Of a stretch of DNA of 41,548 bases, positions 28,134-36,294 are shown one piece after another. The position numbers were made by a program, and so were the translations under genes. The notes below the pieces were generated by a model. That model did not search any database. It worked only from the letters and a program-made list of their open reading frames with translations, and had not been told where the DNA came from. Position 1 is the first letter of the stretch. Each line of letters begins with the position of its first letter. Source of the stretch: Pirellulaceae bacterium (GTDB lineage: Bacteria; Planctomycetota; Planctomycetia; Pirellulales; Pirellulaceae); the NCBI GenBank assembly GCA_022448645.1, contig JAKVBZ010000043.1, forward strand, positions 1 through 41,548, read 5' to 3'.

Positions 28134-29192
28134 ATGAAAACAAACCACGTTATTCTGGCTGTTCTTGTCGTCATAGCGCTGGCTGGTGCACGGATGTTGG
28201 AGTCGGCGACTACTGACGGGGCAAGGTCCCTGAAGAAATGGAAACAGCATCATGGTTGGGGGTGGGTATGGGGCAAGGATGACGAAGTGGGATCCCTCAA
28301 TGAAATGACAAATGCATCGCGCTTAAACGCCGTGAACCTGGTCAAGCATGGAAAAGTGTTTGATTTGGGAATCAGCTATAACCGCCAATCCTACGCATGG
28401 CCTGGTCACAGTCCGGGTGAGATCATGAGTTTTCGTACTCCAGAGGGTGTCAAACGCCAAGCTGACTTGGGTTTTGTCGTTTCAGACGCGCGCCGTACCG
28501 GCTGGCATAGTTGTGCGATATTCATGAATGACAACGTAGCCACACAGATTGACAGTTTGTGTCATGCCACTGAGGGTGATGACAACCATTGGTACAATGG
28601 ATTTACGGAAGCCGAGTGGGGTGGTAACTGGGGGCCTCGTCGATGTGATGCTTCCACCATTCCTCCTATTGTGGCTCGAGGAGTCTTGATGGATGTCCCG
28701 AGAGTGAAGGGGCTCGAGGTGTTGCCAAGTCATTATCCGATTTCGGTGCAGGATCTTAAGGAGACATTGGCGAAGCAGAAAGTTCAATTGCAACCGGGAG
28801 ATGTAGTTCTAGTACGGACCGGAACGCTGCAATTTTGGGGCGAAACTGGGGCTGATCACGAGAGCATTGATATGTATGATTCTGCAGGCTTGACACTGGA
28901 ATCAGCTCGTTGGCTAGTGGAAGAACATGGAGCCATGATGTTGGGTACGGATACGAGTGGGTTGGAATACAAGCCTCATCCGTCCGAAGCAGATGACTAT
29001 GCAGAAAAATACAAATCATTCATGCCCGTTCACAATTATTTGTTGATCGAACAGGGCGTGCATATTGCCGAGTTTCATAACTTGGAAGAGTTGGCGGCAG
29101 ACGGAGTGTATGAGTTTTGCTACATGTGCACGACTGCCAAGATTAAGGGGTCTACAGCAGGTTTCGCATTGCGACCCATCGCGCTGAAATAG
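28134..29192 (+). CDS. Exported cyclase-family (PF04199) metal-dependent hydrolase
   Basis: 352 aa with an N-terminal hydrophobic signal (residues 5-18). The fold is the cyclase/kynurenine-formamidase family: GSLNEMTNASRLNAV, KVFDLGISY, LQPGDVVLVRTG, WLVEEHGAMMLGTDT and PVHNYLLIEQGVHIAEFHNLEEL. The usual HxGTHxDxxxH metal motif reads NVATQIDSLCH at 134-144, keeping the D and final H but replacing the first His with Asn and the TH His with Gln. A variant site with fewer His ligands is therefore expected. GAGGAG about 9 nt before the ATG supports the start. It leads a tight run with a carbonic anhydrase (46-bp gap) and a hydroxyacyl-CoA dehydrogenase. Such enzymes hydrolyse amides or lactones; the substrate here is unknown. 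Confidence 0.88.
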   Translation: MKTNHVILAVLVVIALAGARMLESATTDGARSLKKWKQHHGWGWVWGKDDEVGSLNEMTNASRLNAVNLVKHGKVFDLGISYNRQSYAWPGHSPGEIMSFRTPEGVKRQADLGFVVSDARRTGWHSCAIFMNDNVATQIDSLCHATEGDDNHWYNGFTEAEWGGNWGPRRCDASTIPPIVARGVLMDVPRVKGLEVLPSHYPISVQDLKETLAKQKVQLQPGDVVLVRTGTLQFWGETGADHESIDMYDSAGLTLESARWLVEEHGAMMLGTDTSGLEYKPHPSEADDYAEKYKSFMPVHNYLLIEQGVHIAEFHNLEELAADGVYEFCYMCTTAKIKGSTAGFALRPIALK

Positions 29193-29238
29193 ACTGGACA
29201 CACAAGGGATCGTTATTGTTTGCTTAAGGAAAATAATT

Positions 29239-29922
29239 ATGAGTGATACTCCACAATCTTCTGACTACATGAGCCGTGAAGCTCGGGACCGTTTGACTCC
29301 TCAAGAAGTGATCGACATTTTGACCGATGGCAATCGGCGTTTTTGTGAGGGGTGCTGCACGGATCGAAACTTTCCCCGCCAAGTGCAAGCCACAGCCCCC
29401 GGCCAGCACCCTCTGGCGGTTGTGCTCGGCTGTATTGATTCTCGGGTTCCCATAGAACACGTGTTTGATTTGGGAATTGGAGAGGCTTTTGGCGTCCGGA
29501 TTGCCGGCAATGTAGTGGGTACCAAATCATTAGGTAGTATTGAGTACGGAGTCGCCGTAGCGGGCGTCAAGTTAGTGGTGGTACTGGGGCATACGCGCTG
29601 TGGTGCGGTGACTTCGTCCATTCAATTACTCGGAGAAAATCAAGATGTTCAAAGCGCCACGGGGTGTGCACATTTGCCGGCGATCGTCAGTGAGGTCACC
29701 GAGAATGTGGGAGTCGCCGAGTGTGAACAATGGATTTCTTTGGAGGCCAACGAGCAAGAACTATTTGTGGACGAAGTCGCCCAGCGGAACGTGAAGCGAG
29801 CCGTGGCGGAATTGGTCCAACGAAGCGACGCAATTCGCTCTGCCGTCGAAAATGGCCAAATCCAGGTGGTGGGTGCCATGTATGATGTCAGGACGGGTAA
29901 AGTAAAATTCCTCGACAGCTAG
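29239..29922 (+). CDS. Beta-class carbonic anhydrase
   Basis: This 227-aa protein has the complete beta-CA zinc site: C65, D67 and R69 in CIDSRVP and H118 and C121 in GHTRCGAV, together with the DLGIGEAFGVRIAGN segment. It interconverts CO2 and bicarbonate in the cytoplasm; no signal peptide is seen. AAGGAAAAT lies upstream of the ATG. It sits 46 bp after the cyclase gene and 4 bp before the dehydrogenase, so it is probably an operon member. Its neighbours suggest supply or removal of CO2/bicarbonate for a linked pathway, as in cynT-cynS clusters; that link is inference. Confidence 0.95.
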   Translation: MSDTPQSSDYMSREARDRLTPQEVIDILTDGNRRFCEGCCTDRNFPRQVQATAPGQHPLAVVLGCIDSRVPIEHVFDLGIGEAFGVRIAGNVVGTKSLGSIEYGVAVAGVKLVVVLGHTRCGAVTSSIQLLGENQDVQSATGCAHLPAIVSEVTENVGVAECEQWISLEANEQELFVDEVAQRNVKRAVAELVQRSDAIRSAVENGQIQVVGAMYDVRTGKVKFLDS

Positions 29923-29926
29923 TCAT

Positions 29927-30892
29927 ATGAATTTGTCACAACTCAACAACGTCGCCGTTCTCGGTTTGGGAACCATGGGGCATGGAATCGCCCAAGTGTT
30001 TGCCATGGCTGGCTACCAAGTGCGCTGTTATGACATGCATCCTGGCATACGGGAGGGTGCCTTGCAGCGGATTCGCGGAAATTTGGACGAATTGGTTGCT
30101 GCCGATGTTGTCCGTCAGGATTCCGTGGATGAGACACTGAGTAGAATCACTGTTGTCGACGACGAGTCGATGGCAGTGGAAGCGGCCCAATTCGTGACAG
30201 AGGCCGTGGCAGAAGAACTGCCTGTCAAACAAGAGATGTTGGTTCGCTTGGAGTCGTACGTGTCTGAGGACACCATTTTGGCGAGCAATAGCTCTAGTTT
30301 CACCATCACTCAGTCGGCAGTTCACATGGTTCGACCAGAGCGCGCGATTGTAACGCACTGGTTCAATCCTCCGCATATCATCCCGGTAGTCGAAGTCGTT
30401 CCAGGAGAATCAACCTCACAGGGAACGACTGAGGTTACCATGCAACTGTTGAGAAAGTGTCGCAAGCAAGCGGTGCACCTAAAAAAAGAAATTCCAGGTT
30501 TTCTGGTGAACCGAGTACAAATTGCTATGTACCGAGAGATTTGGGATCTGCTCGATCAAGGTGTGGCTTCTGCCGATGAAATCGATGCTGCCATTCGTGG
30601 CAGTATGGGGATGCGATTGGCCGCGATCGGACCGTTAAAGGTACATGACTTTGCAGGCATCGACATTGCCTTGCAAACCTATGAAGCACTGATCAAACAC
30701 ATGCGCAGTAATCAGGAGATTCCTCCGTTGGTGAAGCAGCTTACAGATGAGGGGCATTACGGAGCCAAAACGGGTCGTGGATTTTATGAGTACACACCCG
30801 AGTCGCTGAAAGCCGATTTCAACGTCCGCGATCAACGATATTTGCAGTTGATCAAATTGCTGTATGACGGTAGTCAGGACGAATCAGCGTGA
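29927..30892 (+). CDS. 3-hydroxyacyl-CoA dehydrogenase family protein
   Basis: 321 aa. The N-terminal NAD-binding motif is GLGTMGHGIA (13-22) and the catalytic His is H144 in THWFNPPHIIPVVEVV with E156. The C-terminal helical domain contains GFLVNRVQIAMYRE and GHYGAKTGRGFYEY. The length and the single C-terminal domain fit single-function dehydrogenases (3-hydroxybutyryl-CoA, L-gulonate or L-carnitine dehydrogenase/lambda-crystallin type). ATG 29927 lies 4 bp after the carbonic anhydrase stop and has no clear ribosome binding site, so translation is probably coupled. It ends 1 bp from the convergent MFS gene. Substrate is unknown; an acyl-CoA or a short hydroxy acid are both possible. Confidence 0.9.
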   Translation: MNLSQLNNVAVLGLGTMGHGIAQVFAMAGYQVRCYDMHPGIREGALQRIRGNLDELVAADVVRQDSVDETLSRITVVDDESMAVEAAQFVTEAVAEELPVKQEMLVRLESYVSEDTILASNSSSFTITQSAVHMVRPERAIVTHWFNPPHIIPVVEVVPGESTSQGTTEVTMQLLRKCRKQAVHLKKEIPGFLVNRVQIAMYREIWDLLDQGVASADEIDAAIRGSMGMRLAAIGPLKVHDFAGIDIALQTYEALIKHMRSNQEIPPLVKQLTDEGHYGAKTGRGFYEYTPESLKADFNVRDQRYLQLIKLLYDGSQDESA

Positions 30893-30893
30893 G

Positions 30894-32216
30894 TCAGCTG
30901 TCCGTGTTGCGATAGTCTTTGGGTAGAGTTACCCAAATGTATACCGCAAACAAAATCACATTGGCAGCGGAGAACAGACTGAGCCATTGGAAGACGGTGC
31001 CGTAATTATCGATATAGGCATGGTCCTTGAGGTAGCCGACCACAGGACCACAAAATCCGGGGGCGAAAGCAAAGACGTTGAGCATTCCTGTAGCCGTGGA
31101 ACGCACAGCTGGATCGACAACATCAAAGGTCGTGGTCCAAAGATTGGCTGTATAAATGCCAAGTCCCCAGCCCCAGGCCACCATGGCGATCCGTAAGTAC
31201 AACATGGAGTCGCTTGTGCCGATGACATAAAGTGCTGGAATCCAGAGGGCCATACCAATGGCTGACAAAGCCCCCCGTCCCCCCTGCCATTTTCGCGACC
31301 ATCGATCGGCGGTGAACCCACCCATCAAGGTGCCGACGAATGTTGCCGTTTGGATCCACAGCGTGGAAAACTGTCCCGCCTCTGACAGAGACATATGAAA
31401 GCTGTCGTGAAAGTAGCGAGCCAGCCAGAACTCCCGCGTATTGGTGACACAGCTAAACAGAATAAAGATGGCCCCCAAGAGCAAAAAAGATGGTGTTTTG
31501 AGAACGCACAGGATGTTGGCCAACCAGGATTGGCCGAGCCGAGAGGCTGAGGTGCTTGGTTCCCGTTCCGTACGTTCTGGTTCACGGAGTAGAGCGATCA
31601 AGAGAACTACGATGATTGCTCCGAATAAACTAAATCCCAAATGTGCCAATCTCCAGCCAGACAATGTAATCAGCTGGCCAAACATGGAGAATGTCCAGGC
31701 CTCAATGTCAGCCAGTTTTCCACCGTACTTGCCGGCCGCCAAAACAGAGAAGCTGAAAGAAAAGAGGTAGACGGACACCGCTGTGGACCGATTCTTTTGC
31801 GTAAAGCAATCCGCCATAATCCCCGCAATGGCAGGAACACTGGCCGCTTGTGCGAACCCCAGCAATATTCGGCAGGAACACAGCTGCTGAAAATTTGTCG
31901 ACAACCCCATTGCTGCCAAGAAGATGACGCTGGACGTCAAGCTAATAATCAGAATGGTTCGACGGCGAAAACGATCGCCTAAGTAAGCTACAAACAACTG
32001 ACTCAACGCATACGGCACGATGAACGCCGGCTGCAACCAGCCCATTTCCTGTTCCGTCAAACCCAACTCATCGATCAGTGGATTCTGGATAAATCCGATA
32101 ACGGATCGATGCAAATAGAGGACGAAATAATTCAGTGAAACCAGTGTTAGAATGAACCAGCGATCTGGCGGTCCATACAGATTGGACGATGGCGGTGAGG
32201 TTTGACGTGTGCTCAT
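30894..32216 (-). CDS. MFS transporter
   Basis: The 440-aa protein has about 12 hydrophobic segments and the first-loop motif between TM2 and TM3 (AYLGDRFRRRTILI), plus a second copy in the C half (GGFTADRWSRKWQGGRGALS). It resembles ACS-type (anion:cation symporter) major facilitator transporters that carry organic anions such as hexuronates or phthalate-like acids. The gene faces the dehydrogenase convergently with the stops 1 bp apart. The substrate might be the compound handled by that cluster, but opposite strands make this weak. Confidence 0.92.
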   Translation of the reverse strand: MSTRQTSPPSSNLYGPPDRWFILTLVSLNYFVLYLHRSVIGFIQNPLIDELGLTEQEMGWLQPAFIVPYALSQLFVAYLGDRFRRRTILIISLTSSVIFLAAMGLSTNFQQLCSCRILLGFAQAASVPAIAGIMADCFTQKNRSTAVSVYLFSFSFSVLAAGKYGGKLADIEAWTFSMFGQLITLSGWRLAHLGFSLFGAIIVVLLIALLREPERTEREPSTSASRLGQSWLANILCVLKTPSFLLLGAIFILFSCVTNTREFWLARYFHDSFHMSLSEAGQFSTLWIQTATFVGTLMGGFTADRWSRKWQGGRGALSAIGMALWIPALYVIGTSDSMLYLRIAMVAWGWGLGIYTANLWTTTFDVVDPAVRSTATGMLNVFAFAPGFCGPVVGYLKDHAYIDNYGTVFQWLSLFSAANVILFAVYIWVTLPKDYRNTDS

Positions 32217-32283
32217 GATGTGCCGAGCATATCCGCCTGATCTTTATCTGAACACCGGTCTAGAGAAGAAAAGTGTGAGAGTT

Positions 32284-33711
32284 TTAGGCGAGGCGGAACG
32301 TTTCGTGTGTAATCGCACGTTTGTCGAATGTACCCAGGTTTAATAGGGCAGCCAGGGGAACGTGTTGGGGATGCCGGATGTGGAATGATTCACCAACTGG
32401 CTGGCCTTGACTATCCACAATTTCGGGATTTACACCTGATTCGCTGTCCAATCCCATACGCGACACGCTCGGCCAGCCTCGTCGAGCCCGTTCGGCATCC
32501 ACAATTTCCCAGCCTACATGGTCGAGTGCCACTGGGTCGGTGGCGAAAAAAAGTGACTTGTATTCCCATGTCGAGAATGTTTTACACCAGTTCCCGGGCC
32601 CTCCTTCATAGGTGCCAACCAAGCCGTCCAGGATCTGAAGTACGCATTTCTCACGGATTGGCGGGAGCGAAACGGCCGCCGGAATAAACGTTTGGCAATG
32701 ATTCATGGTCGAACCACGCTCGACGTTCTCTGGAATCGAAATGTGGGTGCGAGCGACGTTGTTCACCAGCCCATGGGACATGTTTTTGAGTGCCATGGTG
32801 ATGCCGGCCGAACGGTGATCTTTTAGCACAGGCAACGATATGACCTTGTCGACCTTCTGCGTAAGGATTTTCGTGAGATGGGAGCGAAAGCGGCGATCAT
32901 CGTGGGGGTCGTGAGAAGGTGGCGGTAGGCAGAAGGGCAGCTCACGAAACACATCCCGGTCATATCCGGCGATGTTTTTTTCGCGCGGTTGACCTCGAAG
33001 CTGTCCATCAATTTCCAGTTGTTTTGCCTCGGCAAAAACAGAGCAACATTCCCAATGGACACCCTCCGGCAACATGGCCCGATAGCCTGCTTGAATGAAC
33101 TGAACCAGATAACGATCAAAGACGAGAATGTCAGAACGTTTGATTCCGGCCGATTCCAGGCCACGGACGACTTCATGGACCAATTCGTAACTGGAGATAG
33201 ATCCGGGACGTTCGGTATCTACAAGCTTTCCACGATCGCTATGGCTCAGGCCGGGTTTGACGCCCATACCAACCGGAACGACTTTGATACCCACTCGATC
33301 GCCGGGTTGGAAAAAAAATCTCCAGGCATCTTCAGGGCTTTCCGCTTCAGGAATGAGTTGTTGCATGCCGAAATCGACCATGGAGCGGATCGCATGGGGG
33401 TCTCGCTTGCCCAACTGTACGGAACCTGCGTGACCGACTTCGACCACGCGTCCAGGAAACGGTCCGGGTAGCGCCAGGGGACCTCCTTCAGAAACAAACG
33501 GTGATTGGACTCGACCTTGATTTTCGAATACCGTTTGTCCTCCAGGTCTGGCACCGGAGCCACCACATCCAACCAGACCGCTGGCTAGCAGCCCCCCACC
33601 TAGGGCGCCCGCCGTAGCCGAGTGCAGGAAAGAACGGCGAGTTGTCTTGCCAAATGCCGCAGCTGATCCTGGGCATGTGCGAAAGTTCCCACTAGAGTTG
33701 GAAGAATGCAT
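32284..33711 (-). CDS. DUF362 domain Tat-exported lipoprotein
   Basis: Start set at ATG 33711 (GGAAAA about 8 nt upstream); the open frame to 33771 adds residues unlike a signal. The 475-aa product carries a twin-arginine motif (TTRRSFL, 23-29) and a lipobox LVGC at 46-49 that would lipidate Cys49. DUF362 landmarks follow: DRVGIKVVPVGM, DILVFDRY, KVISLPVLKDHRSAGITMALKNMSHG and ATDPVALDHVGWEIVD. DUF362 proteins have unknown activity and often occur with iron-sulfur proteins. No cluster-type CxxC repeats are seen in this copy. The gene is divergent from the lipoprotein at 33934 with a 222-bp gap. Confidence 0.88.
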   Translation of the reverse strand: MHSSNSSGNFRTCPGSAAAFGKTTRRSFLHSATAGALGGGLLASGLVGCGGSGARPGGQTVFENQGRVQSPFVSEGGPLALPGPFPGRVVEVGHAGSVQLGKRDPHAIRSMVDFGMQQLIPEAESPEDAWRFFFQPGDRVGIKVVPVGMGVKPGLSHSDRGKLVDTERPGSISSYELVHEVVRGLESAGIKRSDILVFDRYLVQFIQAGYRAMLPEGVHWECCSVFAEAKQLEIDGQLRGQPREKNIAGYDRDVFRELPFCLPPPSHDPHDDRRFRSHLTKILTQKVDKVISLPVLKDHRSAGITMALKNMSHGLVNNVARTHISIPENVERGSTMNHCQTFIPAAVSLPPIREKCVLQILDGLVGTYEGGPGNWCKTFSTWEYKSLFFATDPVALDHVGWEIVDAERARRGWPSVSRMGLDSESGVNPEIVDSQGQPVGESFHIRHPQHVPLAALLNLGTFDKRAITHETFRLA

Positions 33712-33933
33712 AACAGTTTTTCCGGTAATTAGGCCGTTGACGTTGATCAGCCGGAAATCGAGGTTGTCCACAGAAGTCTATCTCTCGATTATAATAGGTA
33801 AACTGTGATTCGGACAGAGATGAGCCCGGGAAGAGCAGAAGCGGCAGCAGTTGGAAGTCTATCCATGGCGAGGTGCAACCGGATAGGATGCACTTCGGTT
33901 GCGGTTCCCCATCTCGAATAGGCGGAGAGCATC

Positions 33934-36294
33934 GTGCGAGAACTGAAGCTCCTGGTAGCGTCTAGCCGACGCACATCAACCACTGTAGCCGCTTGTCGGT
34001 TGGTATTTCTTTGCATAACGGTTCTCCCATTGGGAACTGGTTGTGGGTCATCGGACCCTGAGCTGCTTCCCGCCGCACCTGCACCCGCAGCGCAAGCTCC
34101 CAACGTAGCTAGTACTCCCTCCCCCAACACACCACCAGCCGCTACCCCTCAATCCTCCCCGGTGGAACCACGGCACCCACAACCTGGCGGTGCGCCACAG
34201 GATATCGGCCCCTTGGCAGAGAACGCATCGCCTCAAGGAACGAGTGGTAACGGCGCAGCGGCAGAAAAGGAAGAAGTTGCGAAGGCTCGACCGGAAGATG
34301 TTGCCCAGTGGAGCTTTGAGGATTTTTCGACTGCTCGAGTGGATGGTGATGAGCGGCTGTTGGAAGCCGTAGAACACATGGTGACGAGCCGAGGTGATGA
34401 AGACGAAGTCATCCACATGCTGGTTTCTTTGTTGGCAATCGATCCGCCCGAGGAAAAGGACGAAAATGACGACGCGAATCAGCAAGCTGTGCCAGGGCAG
34501 TCTCCATTTACGCGCCAACTGAGTCCTGGACCGCAATACGGGAGGCCTGGTGCATCCGCACAAGAATTGCCACCCGTAAAGCATCGGTTCGTTGTGCCCG
34601 AAGTAGCAGCTCGAATCATTCAAGGGTTAGGTCCAAGCAAGTCTGCGGTTGCAACAGAAAGTTTGAAGAACCTGCTTCTTGGTAAACAAGTTGCTCCTCT
34701 TGGTGAGCAAGATATTGCCGCACTATCGATTCGATCATTAGGTGCGAATGTGGATTCGGCTCGTGAATCATTGCTGTTGGGATTGCTAAGGAATCCCGCG
34801 GTTGCCAAGCCAGCAAAATTTGATGAGCCGAATGTTCTAAATCGTAGAGGTTTCGGTGGGCCGGCAAATCGAGGTGTTACCTACGGAGGCCCCTTAGGAT
34901 CCACACCGATCGTGCCGTCCAGAGGTGCTCGACCCGGTCAATTCAGAAACGTTGCCGCGCAATCGAAAGACGGCGAACTGAATCCAGAGTGGATTCAGGT
35001 AGAAGTCATGGGAGTGGCAGGGCAACAGTTTTCGCGTGATTCCCGCAATAAACTTGCCAAGCATCTGAAAAGCTCGGATGTCGTTCTTGAAACGGCGCAG
35101 ATTGTCGAGCAACTGCTTCTGGAGGACGATCCACGAAACGATCCCGCGCAAATCCTGTTGCTGACGAACCCCTATACGGAACAACCTACACGAGACCAAA
35201 TCGAAGAGGTGCTCATCGAAAGTAGCAGTAAAAGTCTTTTGGAGATGCTGGATCTATCGGAGTCCAGTCTCACGGATCAGTCGTTTGGATCTCGGGGTGG
35301 AGGGCGATTTGGTGGACGGCCGTTTGGGGGTCCCAATACCTTCAATCGCTCTTCGGCTACTCAGCCTAATCAACGTCAGTCACGTGCCAGCCGTAATGCT
35401 CCATCGCAGACGCAGCCGATGCAGAATACCAATCGTCCAGCGTCGCGGATTGATCCAGAAGAGCGTCGCAAGCAACAGCGACAGTTGATTTGGCGAGCGA
35501 AGGTGGTGGGGCTGTTGGCGAAAACACTCGAGAATAAGGAATTGAAAAACGCTAATTCGCGACTACCTTTGTTAATGGGTACGATACCGCTCGTTTCGGC
35601 TCGAGAGTCCTTTCGTTCAGTGCTCGCTGGCTATCAAGGAAAAGATCCAGATTCTCTCTTTAAGATGGGCGTTTTTTCTTCCACGACGATTGATCCAGCG
35701 TCGCTGATTTTCGCGAAGCAGCTGTATCATGGGAAAAAACAAAGTGGAAGCGACGCTGGGCAAAGGCAGCCTAGCGATGCCTGGTCTCAAAGATTGGAGC
35801 CTTTTATCGCGGACATGTGCGAAAGACTGCAAGAAGCCTCTGACGTGGGTGATGGCAAAGTCAGCCGCAAGAAATTTCCCGTGCGCCTGCACAGTGGCGG
35901 TAAAGCAGTTGCACGTTATGATCTTGTTTGGCCCACTGACGTAGAAAAGCGTTGGAAACGATTCAAGATCGCTCCTCTTGAACTGCACTACATACGATTA
36001 GAAGAAGAGAGTACGGCTAACCAAACGGTATATCACTATCGGCACCACAACAAGGAATCTCGAGAAACCAAGATCAGTGACGGTGTCTGGTTTGACGGTT
36101 TTGATTCCCGCCATGAAATGTCGATTGATGTAAGGATTACGACACCGAATGGTGATCTGGGAGTTCCTGTGGGAAGTGAAAGCCAAAATGGGCAACGGGG
36201 AAATCGTGGGCGGGCCGGAAAACGCGGCGAACGCAAAACGATCTTCATCGAAGTGCTTACCGTTGCTATTCCTCAGCCCGAGGAGACTTCTTAA
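33934..36294 (+). CDS. Large low-complexity lipoprotein, unknown function
   Basis: A GTG start with GGAG about 8 nt upstream encodes 786 aa. A hydrophobic N-terminus ends in a lipoprotein-like LPLGTGC (Cys37), although the -3 residue is Gly, so lipidation is probable rather than certain. A Pro/Ala/Gln-rich spacer (about 40-105) is followed by helical, repeat-like segments (ARIIQGLGPSKSAVATESLKNLLLGKQ). The middle is Arg/Gly/Phe/Asn-rich and disordered (about 445-510; GGGRFGGRPFGG). The C-terminal domain is better ordered (about 515-760) with KKFPVRLHSGGKAVARYDLVWP. I do not recognise a family. Its stop overlaps the convergent MscS stop at 36291-36294. Confidence 0.8.
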   Translation: MRELKLLVASSRRTSTTVAACRLVFLCITVLPLGTGCGSSDPELLPAAPAPAAQAPNVASTPSPNTPPAATPQSSPVEPRHPQPGGAPQDIGPLAENASPQGTSGNGAAAEKEEVAKARPEDVAQWSFEDFSTARVDGDERLLEAVEHMVTSRGDEDEVIHMLVSLLAIDPPEEKDENDDANQQAVPGQSPFTRQLSPGPQYGRPGASAQELPPVKHRFVVPEVAARIIQGLGPSKSAVATESLKNLLLGKQVAPLGEQDIAALSIRSLGANVDSARESLLLGLLRNPAVAKPAKFDEPNVLNRRGFGGPANRGVTYGGPLGSTPIVPSRGARPGQFRNVAAQSKDGELNPEWIQVEVMGVAGQQFSRDSRNKLAKHLKSSDVVLETAQIVEQLLLEDDPRNDPAQILLLTNPYTEQPTRDQIEEVLIESSSKSLLEMLDLSESSLTDQSFGSRGGGRFGGRPFGGPNTFNRSSATQPNQRQSRASRNAPSQTQPMQNTNRPASRIDPEERRKQQRQLIWRAKVVGLLAKTLENKELKNANSRLPLLMGTIPLVSARESFRSVLAGYQGKDPDSLFKMGVFSSTTIDPASLIFAKQLYHGKKQSGSDAGQRQPSDAWSQRLEPFIADMCERLQEASDVGDGKVSRKKFPVRLHSGGKAVARYDLVWPTDVEKRWKRFKIAPLELHYIRLEEESTANQTVYHYRHHNKESRETKISDGVWFDGFDSRHEMSIDVRITTPNGDLGVPVGSESQNGQRGNRGRAGKRGERKTIFIEVLTVAIPQPEETS

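Noticed and set aside
27835..28137. 100-codon frame upstream of the cyclase gene
   Set aside because: Ends within the cyclase start codon region, has no start signal, and its sequence is not protein-like.
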